Shown one piece after another: positions 7,251 through 15,469 of a stretch of 64,000 nucleotides of DNA. Location: the NCBI GenBank assembly GCA_017985935.1, contig JAGNWT010000010.1, positions 1 through 64,000 of the forward strand. The letters run 5' to 3'. The stretch is from Anaerolineales bacterium (GTDB lineage Bacteria; Chloroflexota; Anaerolineae; Anaerolineales; Villigracilaceae). The notes under the pieces are model-generated. The model was not told the DNA's origin. It made no database searches and saw only the letters and a program-made list of their open reading frames with translations. Both the position numbers and the translations under genes were made by a program. Position 1 is the stretch's first letter. Each line of letters opens with the position of its first letter.

Positions 7251-8690
7251 ATGGCTGAAGAAAAATTAACCACCCGAGCGGAAGACTTTTCAGAATGGTA
7301 CAACCAACTCGTGCTGAAAGCAGACCTTGCAGATTACGCCCCCGTGCGCGGATGCATGGTCGTCAAACCCTACGGCTGGGCGCTGTGGGAAAACATCACT
7401 TCCTGGCTTGACGCCGAATTCAAAAAGACCGGTCACGTCAACGCGGCGTTTCCCACTCTGATCCCCATGTCGTTCTTTGAAAAAGAAAAAGACCACGTGG
7501 AAGGTTTCGCTCCCGAGCTGGCAGTTGTGACCCACGGCGGCGGTGAAGAGCTGGAAGAAAAATTAGCGGTCCGCCCCACCTCCGAAACCATCATCGGTCA
7601 CATGTATTCCAAATGGATCAAATCCTGGCGCGACCTGCCGATCCTCATTGTGCAATGGGGTTCCGTCTTGCGCTGGGAACTGCGCACGAAGTTATTCCTG
7701 CGCACGGCTGAGTTCTACTGGCACGAAGGTCACACCGCGCACGCCAGCTCAGAAGAAGCCAAAGAGGAAATGTACCGCATCCTCGATATTTACGAACGCT
7801 TCTGCTACGAACTTGCCGCCATCCCTGTCATCAAAGGGACGAAGAGCGAGACGGAGCGATTCGCAGGCGCTCACACCACCACATCCATTGAAGCGATGAT
7901 GTGGGACAAGCGCGCCTTGCAATCGGGCACATCGCATTACTTCAGCACCAACTTTGCCAAAGCCTTCGACATTCAATACCTTGATACCAACAACACCCTG
8001 CAATACGCCGAGACCACCTCGTGGGCGATTTCTTCCCGCATCATTGGCGCGTTGATCATGGTACATGGCGACGATCAGGGTCTTGTACTTCCCCCGCGCC
8101 TCGCCCCCACACAGGCGGTCATCGTGCCTATCTTCAAGACCGCCGATGAAAAAGCCAAGGTTATGGAAGTGGCAGACCGCATCTTCAAGGAACTCAAAGC
8201 CGCGGGCATCCGCATCAAGATGGATGACCGCGACAACGTCAGCAGTGGATTCAAATTCAACGACTGGGAAATGCGCGGAGTCCCTGTTCGTGTGGAGATC
8301 GGTCCCAAGGACGTGGAAAAGGGAACGGTCGCGCTTGCCCGCCGTGACAAGCCCGGTCGTGAAGGTAAATCCTTCGTCTCACAAGCCGGTCTGGACTCCG
8401 CTGTGAGCGGGCTGCTGGTCGATATCCAAGCCTCACTCCTCAAGCGCGCCACCGAATATCGTGATGCCAACATCGTCGATGTGAAGACCTACGACGAACT
8501 CAAAGAGGTTGTCAAAGATAAATGGGCATTCGCCTACTGGTGTGAATCACGTGAGTGCGAGACCAAAGTCAAGGAAGAGAACAAGGCCACCACGCGCAAC
8601 ATCCCCTTCGACCAGCCCAAAGAAGAAGGCACCTGTGTGGTGTGCGGCAAGCCATCCAAACGCAAAGTGTATTTCGCGAAAGCATATTAA
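7251..8690 (+). CDS. proS: prolyl-tRNA synthetase, archaeal/eukaryotic type
   Basis: A 479-residue class II aminoacyl-tRNA synthetase. It starts with the type-3 ProRS signature FSEWYNQLVLKADLADYAPV. Motif 2 is in SVLRWELR...LRTAEFYWHEGHTAH and motif 3 in WAISSRIIGALIMVHGDDQGLVLPP. The anticodon-binding domain follows (about 285-390). The C-terminal domain carries four zinc-type cysteines (CESREC, CVVC) and ends in KAY, with the conserved terminal tyrosine. It charges tRNA-Pro and lacks the editing domain of the bacterial long form. A GAGG ribosome site precedes the ATG. Confidence 0.97.
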   Translation: MAEEKLTTRAEDFSEWYNQLVLKADLADYAPVRGCMVVKPYGWALWENITSWLDAEFKKTGHVNAAFPTLIPMSFFEKEKDHVEGFAPELAVVTHGGGEELEEKLAVRPTSETIIGHMYSKWIKSWRDLPILIVQWGSVLRWELRTKLFLRTAEFYWHEGHTAHASSEEAKEEMYRILDIYERFCYELAAIPVIKGTKSETERFAGAHTTTSIEAMMWDKRALQSGTSHYFSTNFAKAFDIQYLDTNNTLQYAETTSWAISSRIIGALIMVHGDDQGLVLPPRLAPTQAVIVPIFKTADEKAKVMEVADRIFKELKAAGIRIKMDDRDNVSSGFKFNDWEMRGVPVRVEIGPKDVEKGTVALARRDKPGREGKSFVSQAGLDSAVSGLLVDIQASLLKRATEYRDANIVDVKTYDELKEVVKDKWAFAYWCESRECETKVKEENKATTRNIPFDQPKEEGTCVVCGKPSKRKVYFAKAY

Positions 8691-8697
8691 AGGTATC

Positions 8698-8755
8698 AAG
8701 TGTTCAAGTGTCAGGTGTCAGGTTAAGAGCCTAAACGCCCGACACTTGACACCTT
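8698..8755. repeat. imperfect intercistronic inverted repeat (GTGTCA-type)
   Basis: AAGTGTTCAAGTGTCAGG (8698-8715) faces CCCGACACTTGACACCTT (8738-8755), with 14 of 18 bases complementary. The arms are built from a repeated AAGTGTC/AGGTGTC heptamer. It has no T-tract and lies in the 80-nt gap between proS and the next gene. Confidence 0.6.
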
Positions 8756-8770
8756 GTATCTGACACTCCT

Positions 8771-10144
8771 ATGCCCGCCATAGATCTCGCCCGCCTCCGC
8801 AAGCAAGCCAACCGTTTGGCAGATTTTTTCTTTCTGCCAGACGAGTTCATGAAGCACCTGCGCGAGATGCTCGACTTCTATGTCAACTACACCCTGCGGA
8901 CAAAAGAGAACGTCGCCCCCGGCTCCAACCTCAAAACCTACCGTACGCCTGCCGCAGTTTTAACCCAGATCGAAAATGAACTGCGCGCAACAGCAGAATC
9001 CAATCCCGATTTCACCCTCGAACTGGCAGATACCTTGTGGGAAGAAGGGACTCTGGAGACCTGCCTGCTCGCCGCGTACCTGCTCGGGAGGATTCCTCCG
9101 CAAGAAGACAGACTGCTTCCCCGCCTGACCCTATGGACACAACAGGTTCGTGACGCAGATGTGCGGCTTGCCCTTCTCTCCACCAGCCTCTCGCGCTTGA
9201 GACGAGAAAACCCCGCGAAGTTCCTCAACCTCGTCCGCGAGTACCTGCACCCCGCCCGGATGCGGACCTGGTCTAATGGCATTCAGGCGCTCATCCCCAT
9301 GATCGCCGAAACCGGCAACGAAAACCTTCCGCCAATCTTCGACCTGGTCGAGCCGATCATTGAAGAATCTCCTTCCAATCTTCAGAACGATCTCGCAGAC
9401 CTGATCATCGCCTTGTATCGAGCTTCCCCGAGTGAAACTGTTTTTCTTTTAAAACTAATTCTAACGAACCCCGAGAATCAAATGGCGGCCGTCACCATGC
9501 GCCGCATTTCCACCACCTTCCCGCCAAGTTTGCAGGCGGAATTAAAAGAGCTCTTAAGGGTCAAACCGTTATCGACCCTGCAGCCTGAAGAAGAAGATGA
9601 CTTCATTGTTGAAGAGTTGGTCGAAGCCAAACCAGTTGTCCGCAAAAAGAGAAAAGCAAAATTGGATAATTCACGCATCATCTACCTGCATGGACTTGAA
9701 AGCACCAGCCAGAGCGGCAAGGCGCGCCAGTTCGCCGAGAAATTCCCCGGCATGGTCACGCCCGATTTCACCGGCTCCTTTGAAGAACGCATGGCTCAAC
9801 TCAAACCGATCCTCGGGCGCAAAGGGAATTGGACCATCATCGGCTCATCATTTGGCGGCTTGATGGGAACGGTCTTCACCTGCAAGCACCCCAAACAAGT
9901 GCGGAAGTTGATCCTGCTTGCGCCCGCTTTGCTGCTTGAACACTTCGCATCATATCTGGATCTTGAACCTGTCTCCGTTCCAACGGTCATTGTCCACGGG
10001 ACGGAAGATGATGTCGTTCCGTTGGCTCCGGTGCGTGAATTGGCAGAAAAACTTTTCACTGACTTGACCTATCACATTGTCGATGACGGTCATCGCCTGC
10101 ACAAAGCTTTCGAAGAATTGAACTGGGAAGAGATTTTGAAATAG
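8771..10144 (+). CDS. helical-repeat domain fused to YqiA-like alpha/beta hydrolase
   Basis: A 457-residue two-part protein. Residues 1-290 are alpha-helical and HEAT-like (ETCLLAAYLLGRIPPQEDRLL, VRLALLSTSLSRL). A short basic linker (VRKKRKAKLD) follows. Residues about 300-457 are a small esterase domain: oxyanion strand IIYLHGLEST, nucleophile elbow GSSFGG with Ser360, acid in HGTEDDVVP, and histidine in DDGHRLHKAF. The hydrolase part resembles YqiA/UPF0227-type thioesterases and esterases. The combination is unusual, and I infer that the helical part recruits a partner or substrate. The substrate is unknown. A terminator follows directly. Confidence 0.75.
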   Translation: MPAIDLARLRKQANRLADFFFLPDEFMKHLREMLDFYVNYTLRTKENVAPGSNLKTYRTPAAVLTQIENELRATAESNPDFTLELADTLWEEGTLETCLLAAYLLGRIPPQEDRLLPRLTLWTQQVRDADVRLALLSTSLSRLRRENPAKFLNLVREYLHPARMRTWSNGIQALIPMIAETGNENLPPIFDLVEPIIEESPSNLQNDLADLIIALYRASPSETVFLLKLILTNPENQMAAVTMRRISTTFPPSLQAELKELLRVKPLSTLQPEEEDDFIVEELVEAKPVVRKKRKAKLDNSRIIYLHGLESTSQSGKARQFAEKFPGMVTPDFTGSFEERMAQLKPILGRKGNWTIIGSSFGGLMGTVFTCKHPKQVRKLILLAPALLLEHFASYLDLEPVSVPTVIVHGTEDDVVPLAPVRELAEKLFTDLTYHIVDDGHRLHKAFEELNWEEILK

Positions 10145-10167
10145 CGCAGACTTTTGTCTGCGTTTTT
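10145..10167 (+). terminator. intrinsic terminator
   Basis: CGCAGAC (10145-10151), TTTT loop, GTCTGCG (10156-10162), then TTTTT. It immediately follows the stop codon of the hydrolase fusion. Confidence 0.85.
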
Positions 10168-10206
10168 ATAATGCGGACTGAAATCCGCGACCCGAAAAGA
10201 GAGAAC

Positions 10207-11487
10207 ATGAATCAACAGATCTTCTGGCACACCACTGTGGACATGCCCAATGATTCCAGCCTCACCCCCATCCCTGAAAATGTGGACGTGGCGATCATCG
10301 GCGGCGGATACACGGGGTTGAGCGCGGCGCGGACTCTGGCGAAACGCGGCACAAAGGTCGTTGTGCTGGAAGCGGAGACAATGGGCTGGGGTGCAAGCTC
10401 ACGCAATGGCGGCATGACACTGACCGGGCTGAAGGTTGCCATGCAGACGGTCATCAAAGATTATGGGCGGGATCTGGCACGGGAATTATTTCAGTATTCT
10501 TTGGATTCGGTCAATACGGTGGAACAGATCGTCAACGAAGAAAATATCAACTGCGGCTTTGCGCGGACGGGTCACCTGCTGGCAGCGAACAAGCCGAAAC
10601 ATTTTGAGGCGCTCAAAGGCGAAGTGGACTTCATGGCAAAGGAGTTCAATCACAATGTACATCTTGTGCCGCCGAGTGAAATGCGCAGCGAGATCGGCAC
10701 GGACATTTATCACGGTGCGCTGGTGGATGAAGTCAGCGCGGGACTGAACCCTGCTCAATATGTGGCAGGTCTCTCAGGCGCGGCGGAAAAGGCGGGAGCC
10801 ATGCTCTGCGCGCGAGCGCGGGTCACCAAGCTGGAGCGGAGTCACGACCGCTTTACCATCGAAACAAACAGGGGCTCACTCACAGCACAATCCGTTTTGG
10901 TGGCGACATCCGGCTACACCGGGAATGTCACACGCAATTTGCAAAAGAGAATCATCCCCATCGGATCGTTCATCATTGCAACGGAGAGATTGTCGAATGA
11001 ACTCGCTCACGAACTCAGCCCGAAGAACCGCATGATCTTTGATTATCGGCATTTCCTGAATTATTTTCGGTTGTGGGATAACCGCATGATCTTCGGCGGA
11101 CGCGCGGCGTTCTTCCCTGAAAATGAAAACACGATCGCGCAAAGCGGAGAGATACTTCGGCGCGAGATGGTGACGGTGTACCCGCAGTTGAAGGATGTGA
11201 AAGTGGAGTATGTGTGGGGCGGCACGCTCGATTTCGCGTTCGACCAGATGACGCACGTGGGCGAAATGGATGGCGTGAATTATTCCCTGGGCTACGCCGG
11301 GCACGGTGTGGCGATGGGCACACATTTGGGGATGAAGGTTGCCGAGGCAATGCTGGCGGGGGCGGTGAACGAGAACCCGTTCGCGAAGGTTAGATTCCCA
11401 TCTGCGCCGCTAGGGCTATACAACGGCAGCCCGTGGTTCCTGCCATTCGCGGGGCTGTACTACAAAGTGTTGGACTGGGTGGAGTGA
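10207..11487 (+). CDS. FAD-dependent amine/D-amino-acid oxidase family protein
   Basis: A 426-residue DAO-family flavoprotein. The N-terminal dinucleotide fold has AIIGGGYTGLSAARTL and an acidic residue after the second strand (VVLEAE). GWGASSRNGGM is the conserved FAD-contact loop of the PuuB/glycine oxidase branch, and the C-terminal LGYAGHGVAMGTHLGMKVAE closes the FAD site. It probably oxidises a secondary amine or a gamma-glutamyl polyamine; the substrate is not evident. I used the ATG at 10207 with an AAGAGAG ribosome site; the frame extends upstream to 10171, but that start sits next to the terminator. Confidence 0.85.
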   Translation: MNQQIFWHTTVDMPNDSSLTPIPENVDVAIIGGGYTGLSAARTLAKRGTKVVVLEAETMGWGASSRNGGMTLTGLKVAMQTVIKDYGRDLARELFQYSLDSVNTVEQIVNEENINCGFARTGHLLAANKPKHFEALKGEVDFMAKEFNHNVHLVPPSEMRSEIGTDIYHGALVDEVSAGLNPAQYVAGLSGAAEKAGAMLCARARVTKLERSHDRFTIETNRGSLTAQSVLVATSGYTGNVTRNLQKRIIPIGSFIIATERLSNELAHELSPKNRMIFDYRHFLNYFRLWDNRMIFGGRAAFFPENENTIAQSGEILRREMVTVYPQLKDVKVEYVWGGTLDFAFDQMTHVGEMDGVNYSLGYAGHGVAMGTHLGMKVAEAMLAGAVNENPFAKVRFPSAPLGLYNGSPWFLPFAGLYYKVLDWVE

Positions 11488-12027
11488 AAATAGAATTGGT
11501 GGGGGCAAAAAGATAGGCAAAATTTCGAAAATAGATATAATCGAGAAAATTTTTGAAGAGGCGCAACCTTTTTGCAAATGGTGTGTTTCTTCAACAAATT
11601 ATATAGAGGAATTTCTTTTTAGTGGTAATTGGGAGCAAGCGTTTGCATTGGGCGTGGCAAGCACACGCGTCAACGGCGTAACAAGTAGAATGTACGATCC
11701 TGCCGAGTCACCGCTCCTGTAATCCCTCCGGCCGGATACCCCAACTGCTCCCCGCCGATTTAGAAATGGAGCAAAATGCAAAGATTCCTCGAACTCCACA
11801 ATCCCCCCATACTTTCAGAAACCTAATTGCGCTTCGGCGCACCATATCGTTGTCTGGCATCGCCTTTGTGGCTCAAACACACAGAGATGTGTGTGCATTT
11901 TGTGTTGAACCAAATGCAACAAGGCGACCCGGAATCCCATGGGACAGGGTGAAGAACCCGCCCGGCGTTCGTATCCATTTCCACGTACTCATGGAGTCCA
12001 CTCCATAACTCGTCAAAGGAGAATGAC
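11488..12027. other. 540-nt intergenic region with several small hairpins, no convincing gene
   Basis: It holds a TATAAT-like box near 11533 and short perfect hairpins: GCGCTTCGGCGC near 11829, ACACAC...TGTGTG near 11880, and ATGGAGT-CC-ACTCCAT near 11991, just before the transporter's ribosome site. The middle (11640-11760) is GC-rich and looks structured. No open frame has gene-like features. It may be a long 5' leader of the transporter mRNA or a decayed gene. Confidence 0.4.
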
Positions 12028-13416
12028 ATGGCTAAGGAAGAACAGGCTCAAGGTTTACCCCGCATTATTTTCGCTTCCGCCGCGGGAACAATGATCGAAT
12101 GGTACGACTTTTATATTTTCGGCAGTCTCGCCACCGTAATTTCCAGCAAGTTTTACCAGACAGGCACTCCGCTCGGCGACTTGATCGCCTGGCTGGCGGC
12201 TTTTGCAGTAGGCTTTATTGTGCGCCCCTTCGGCGCGATCGTATTTGGACGCGTCGGCGATCTGATCGGACGCAAATACACATTCCTTGTCACCATGACC
12301 CTGATGGGTCTATGTACCTTCGCGGTCGGCTTGCTGCCCACAGCCGAGCAAATCGGACCCATAGCCGGCGTGATCCTCATTGCTCTTCGCATCCTGCAGG
12401 GTCTGGCTCTCGGTGGTGAATACGGCGGCGCGGCTACTTATGTTGCCGAACACTCCCCGAACGGACGCCGCGGCTTCATGACCAGTTGGATCCAGATCAC
12501 CGCCACGCTCGGTCTTTTTGTCTCGCTGGGCGTCATCCTCACCACCCGCTCCATCATGGGCGAAGAAGCCTTTGGACAAACCGGCTGGCGTGTTCCCTTC
12601 CTCATCTCCATTCTGCTGGTTGGTCTCTCGTTGTGGATCCGCTACTCCCTCCGTGAGTCTCCCATGTACGCCAAGCTCAAGGAAAAGAAACAAATTTCCA
12701 AGAATCCCCTCAAGGAAAGCTTTGGCAATCCCTACAACCTCAGCTTCGTGATCATGGCTCTCTTCGGCGCCACGATGGGACAAGGCGTGGTGTGGTACAC
12801 CGGTCAATTCTATGCGCTTTTCTACCTGCAAAAGATCTTCGGCGTATCCCTTGTGGACTCCAATCTGATCGTGGGTGCAGCCCTGTTGGTGGGAACTCCG
12901 CTCTTTGTGGTGGTCGGACATCTCTCCGATAAATACGGACGCAAGCCCTTTATGATGGCCGGCATGCTTCTGGCGGTCCTCACCTATCTGCCCATTTACC
13001 AGACCATGGCAAGGTTCGCGCCTTACATCGGCAATGCCGCGGACAAAGTAGTCAACCCCGGCTACAGCCCGGTCATGTTGAGCGTGCTGGTCTTCGTTCA
13101 AGTGATCTATGTGACCCTGGTGTACGGTCCGATCGCAGCCTTCCTGGTCGAACTGTTCCCAACCAAGATCCGCTATACCTCCATGTCCCTGCCGTATCAT
13201 ATCGGCAATGGCGTGTTCGGTGGACTTGTGCCGATCATCGGCTTGTCCCTCATCCAATCCACGGGCAACAACTTTGCCGGTCTGTGGTATCCGATGGCAG
13301 TGGCTGGGATCTGTTTTGTGATCGGCATGTGGAAAATCCCAGAGACCTTCCACATCGACATTGAATCAGACGCTTCAGTGGCCACCCTTGGCGCGCCAAA
13401 GACCTCCGGGGATTAG
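12028..13416 (+). CDS. MHS-family MFS transporter
   Basis: The 462-residue protein has twelve predicted membrane helices. The metabolite:H+ symporter signature is clear: AAGTMIEWYDFYIFGSLA at the N-terminus, GRVGDLIGRKYTFL between helices 2 and 3, ILQGLALGGEYGGAATYVAE in helix 4, and GHLSDKYGRKPFM in the second half. Family members take up proline/betaine, oxoglutarate, shikimate or short carboxylates with protons. The two acyl-CoA synthetase genes directly downstream suggest a monocarboxylate such as acetate or propionate; this is an inference. AAAGGAG precedes the ATG. Confidence 0.9.
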   Translation: MAKEEQAQGLPRIIFASAAGTMIEWYDFYIFGSLATVISSKFYQTGTPLGDLIAWLAAFAVGFIVRPFGAIVFGRVGDLIGRKYTFLVTMTLMGLCTFAVGLLPTAEQIGPIAGVILIALRILQGLALGGEYGGAATYVAEHSPNGRRGFMTSWIQITATLGLFVSLGVILTTRSIMGEEAFGQTGWRVPFLISILLVGLSLWIRYSLRESPMYAKLKEKKQISKNPLKESFGNPYNLSFVIMALFGATMGQGVVWYTGQFYALFYLQKIFGVSLVDSNLIVGAALLVGTPLFVVVGHLSDKYGRKPFMMAGMLLAVLTYLPIYQTMARFAPYIGNAADKVVNPGYSPVMLSVLVFVQVIYVTLVYGPIAAFLVELFPTKIRYTSMSLPYHIGNGVFGGLVPIIGLSLIQSTGNNFAGLWYPMAVAGICFVIGMWKIPETFHIDIESDASVATLGAPKTSGD

Positions 13417-13438
13417 TGTTTGACCTTTAATTAAAACG

Positions 13439-13466
13439 CAGGCGGGGTTGTGAACAACCCCGCCTG
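13439..13466 (+). other. perfect 12-bp intercistronic hairpin without T-tract
   Basis: CAGGCGGGGTTG (13439-13450), TGAA loop, CAACCCCGCCTG (13455-13466), followed at once by the AAAGGAG ribosome site of the next gene. With no T-run it is more likely an mRNA processing or stability element, or a Rho-independent-like attenuator, than a full terminator. Confidence 0.7.
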
Positions 13467-13483
13467 TAAAGGAGACGATTCCA

Positions 13484-15403
13484 ATGAACCTCATCAGTCC
13501 GATCGTCAATCGTTGGATTCAGGATGGGAAGAACGACCCCGAAACATTTTGGGAGAATGCAGCCAAGGAACTGCACTGGTTCCGCACGTGGGATAAAGTG
13601 TTCGAATGGAATTATCCGAACTTCCGCTGGTTTGCCGGTGCGCAAACCAATCTTTCATTTAACGCCCTTGATGTACATGTCAAAGAAGGTTGGGGCGGAC
13701 ACACAGCCCTGATCTATATGAACGAGCGCGGCGAACGCCGTCTTTTTACTTATGCCAAGTTACTGCACGACGTGGAGAAGATCGCCGCCTCCTTGAGAGG
13801 AATGGGGATATCCAAAGGTGACCGCGTCACAGTTTACATGCCCACCTGCCCCGAAGCCATCATGCTTATGCTGGCCGTGGTTCGGATCGGCGCGATCCAC
13901 TCTGTGGTGTTTGCCGGGTTCGGTGAGAAGGCATTGGGAGACCGCATTCAGGCCAGCGGATCCCGCCTGGTTTTCACATCTGACATCACCTACCGCAAAG
14001 GCAAGGATGTTCAACTAAAGACCATCGTAGATGGCGCACTCGAACAGGTCGAGAACAGCGTGGAGCACGTCATCGTCCTCAAACGCGGCAGTGAAGAGCC
14101 CTCCATGCAGACCCCGCGTGACATCACCTGGGATGAATTCATTGAGCGGTCAGCCGGACAAAGCGGCGCTTGCACTCCCATGGAAGCCAATGAGCCTGCG
14201 TTCATCCTCGCGACTTCTGGCACCACCGCCAAACCCAAGCTGGCGATCCACACCCACGGCGGCTATCAAGTCCACATCTATAGCATGGCTAAATGGGTGT
14301 TCGGTCTCAAACCCACTGACGTGTGGTGGTCCACTTCTGATATCGGCTGGATCGTGGGGCATAGCTACATCGTCTACGCGCCGCTCATCGTGGGCTGCAC
14401 CACGCTCGCCTTTGAAGGCTCACTGGACTTCCCCAACTCCGAATCCAACTGGAAGGTAGCCATTGAAGAATTTTCTGTCAGCGGAGTTTTCACCTCACCC
14501 ACGGCAGTCCGCTTGCTCATGCGCTATGGCGATCTTCCCCTGAACTCGGTGAATCATGACAACCTGGAACGCATCTTCTGCGCCGGCGAAGTGCTAAACG
14601 CCCCGGCATGGGATTGGCTGCAAAATAAAATCCTTAAGAACCGCATCCCGGTCATAGATCACATGTGGCAGACCGAAACCGGCGGACCGGTCTTCGGCAA
14701 CCCCTACGGACTCGGAATGCTGCCCATCAAGCCCGGGTCTGCCACCATCCCATTGCCCGGCATTGAAGTCGGCGTAATGACCATGGAAGGCGAGGAATGC
14801 CCGCCCAACGAAAAGGGCATCATGGTCATCAAGCGACCGTTCCCCGGTCTAACTCCCGCCTTGTGGGGCGAACCGGAAAGATACGGCAATGACTACTGGA
14901 GCAAGATCCCCAATGTGTATTACACCGGTGATTCCGCCCACATCGACGAGGATGGATATGTCTGGTTTGCCGGTCGTGCAGATGAGATCATCAAGATCGC
15001 GGGGCATCGCATCGGAACCATCGAAGTCGAGACCGCCTTTCTCAAGCATCCTGCAGTCGCCGAATCCGGTGTGATCGGCAGGCCGGAAGAACTGCGCGGC
15101 GAGGTCATCTCTGCTTTCGTTTTGTTGAAGAATGGCTTCAAAGCATCGCCGGAACTGAAAAAGGAATTACTCGAAACCGTCCGTCAGGAATTGGGACCGA
15201 TCGCCGTCATCGGCGAGTTGAACTTCGTCAGCATGCTGCCCAAGACCCGCAGTGGAAAGATCATGCGCCGCGTGTTGAAGGCCGTCACCCTCGATAAAGA
15301 TCCCGGCGACATCACCACCATCGAAGATGAGGGTTCTGTAACCGAAGCCCGAGAGGCCTGGCAGCAGATGAGAGCCGAGATCACAGGTGGCAATCCGGGT
15401 TAA
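13484..15403 (+). CDS. acyl-CoA synthetase, acetyl/propionyl-CoA synthetase family
   Basis: A 639-residue ANL-superfamily ligase with an ACS-type N-terminus (LHWFRTWDKVFEWNYPNFRWF). The adenylation loop reads SGTTAKPKLAIHTHGG, where ACS normally has SGSTGKPKG. The acyl-pocket motif reads DHMWQTETGG instead of DTWWQTETG. The C-terminal hinge and lysine loop YTGDSAHIDEDGY...PKTRSGKIMRR is intact, with the acetylatable catalytic lysine. It should make an acyl-CoA from a short carboxylate, ATP and CoA. The altered motifs suggest a different substrate from its neighbour, possibly propionate or a branched acid. It is likely in an operon with the transporter upstream. Confidence 0.85.
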   Translation: MNLISPIVNRWIQDGKNDPETFWENAAKELHWFRTWDKVFEWNYPNFRWFAGAQTNLSFNALDVHVKEGWGGHTALIYMNERGERRLFTYAKLLHDVEKIAASLRGMGISKGDRVTVYMPTCPEAIMLMLAVVRIGAIHSVVFAGFGEKALGDRIQASGSRLVFTSDITYRKGKDVQLKTIVDGALEQVENSVEHVIVLKRGSEEPSMQTPRDITWDEFIERSAGQSGACTPMEANEPAFILATSGTTAKPKLAIHTHGGYQVHIYSMAKWVFGLKPTDVWWSTSDIGWIVGHSYIVYAPLIVGCTTLAFEGSLDFPNSESNWKVAIEEFSVSGVFTSPTAVRLLMRYGDLPLNSVNHDNLERIFCAGEVLNAPAWDWLQNKILKNRIPVIDHMWQTETGGPVFGNPYGLGMLPIKPGSATIPLPGIEVGVMTMEGEECPPNEKGIMVIKRPFPGLTPALWGEPERYGNDYWSKIPNVYYTGDSAHIDEDGYVWFAGRADEIIKIAGHRIGTIEVETAFLKHPAVAESGVIGRPEELRGEVISAFVLLKNGFKASPELKKELLETVRQELGPIAVIGELNFVSMLPKTRSGKIMRRVLKAVTLDKDPGDITTIEDEGSVTEAREAWQQMRAEITGGNPG

Positions 15404-15469
15404 TTTTTTATTGCCAGATAAAGAATTTTCCTGTATAAACAACAAAATTCTTCCCAAAGGAGATAAATT

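Noticed and set aside
11680-11730. similarity to the 3' end of 16S rRNA (CGTAACAAG, GTAC, TCACC, CTCCT in order)
   Set aside because: The matches are short, the anti-Shine-Dalgarno core is interrupted and no other rRNA sequence is nearby; judged to be chance.
11540-11780. possible lysine riboswitch (AGAGGCGCAA start, TGCCGAG further on)
   Set aside because: The AGUA turn, the GCCGAAG core and the expected helices are not found in order, and the downstream gene is not a lysine gene.
11599-11799. 66-residue minus-strand ORF in the long intergenic gap
   Set aside because: It has no ribosome site or recognisable family, and the opposite strand shows RNA-like hairpins instead.
11935-11975. FMN-riboswitch-like stretch (GGGACAGGGTGAA, CCCGGCG)
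   Set aside because: Only one helix resembles the RFN element; the second conserved hairpin and the closing sequence are missing.
12310-13353. 347-residue minus-strand ORF antisense to the MHS transporter
   Set aside because: It is extremely rich in His, Glu, Asp and Gly, the usual antisense image of a membrane protein.
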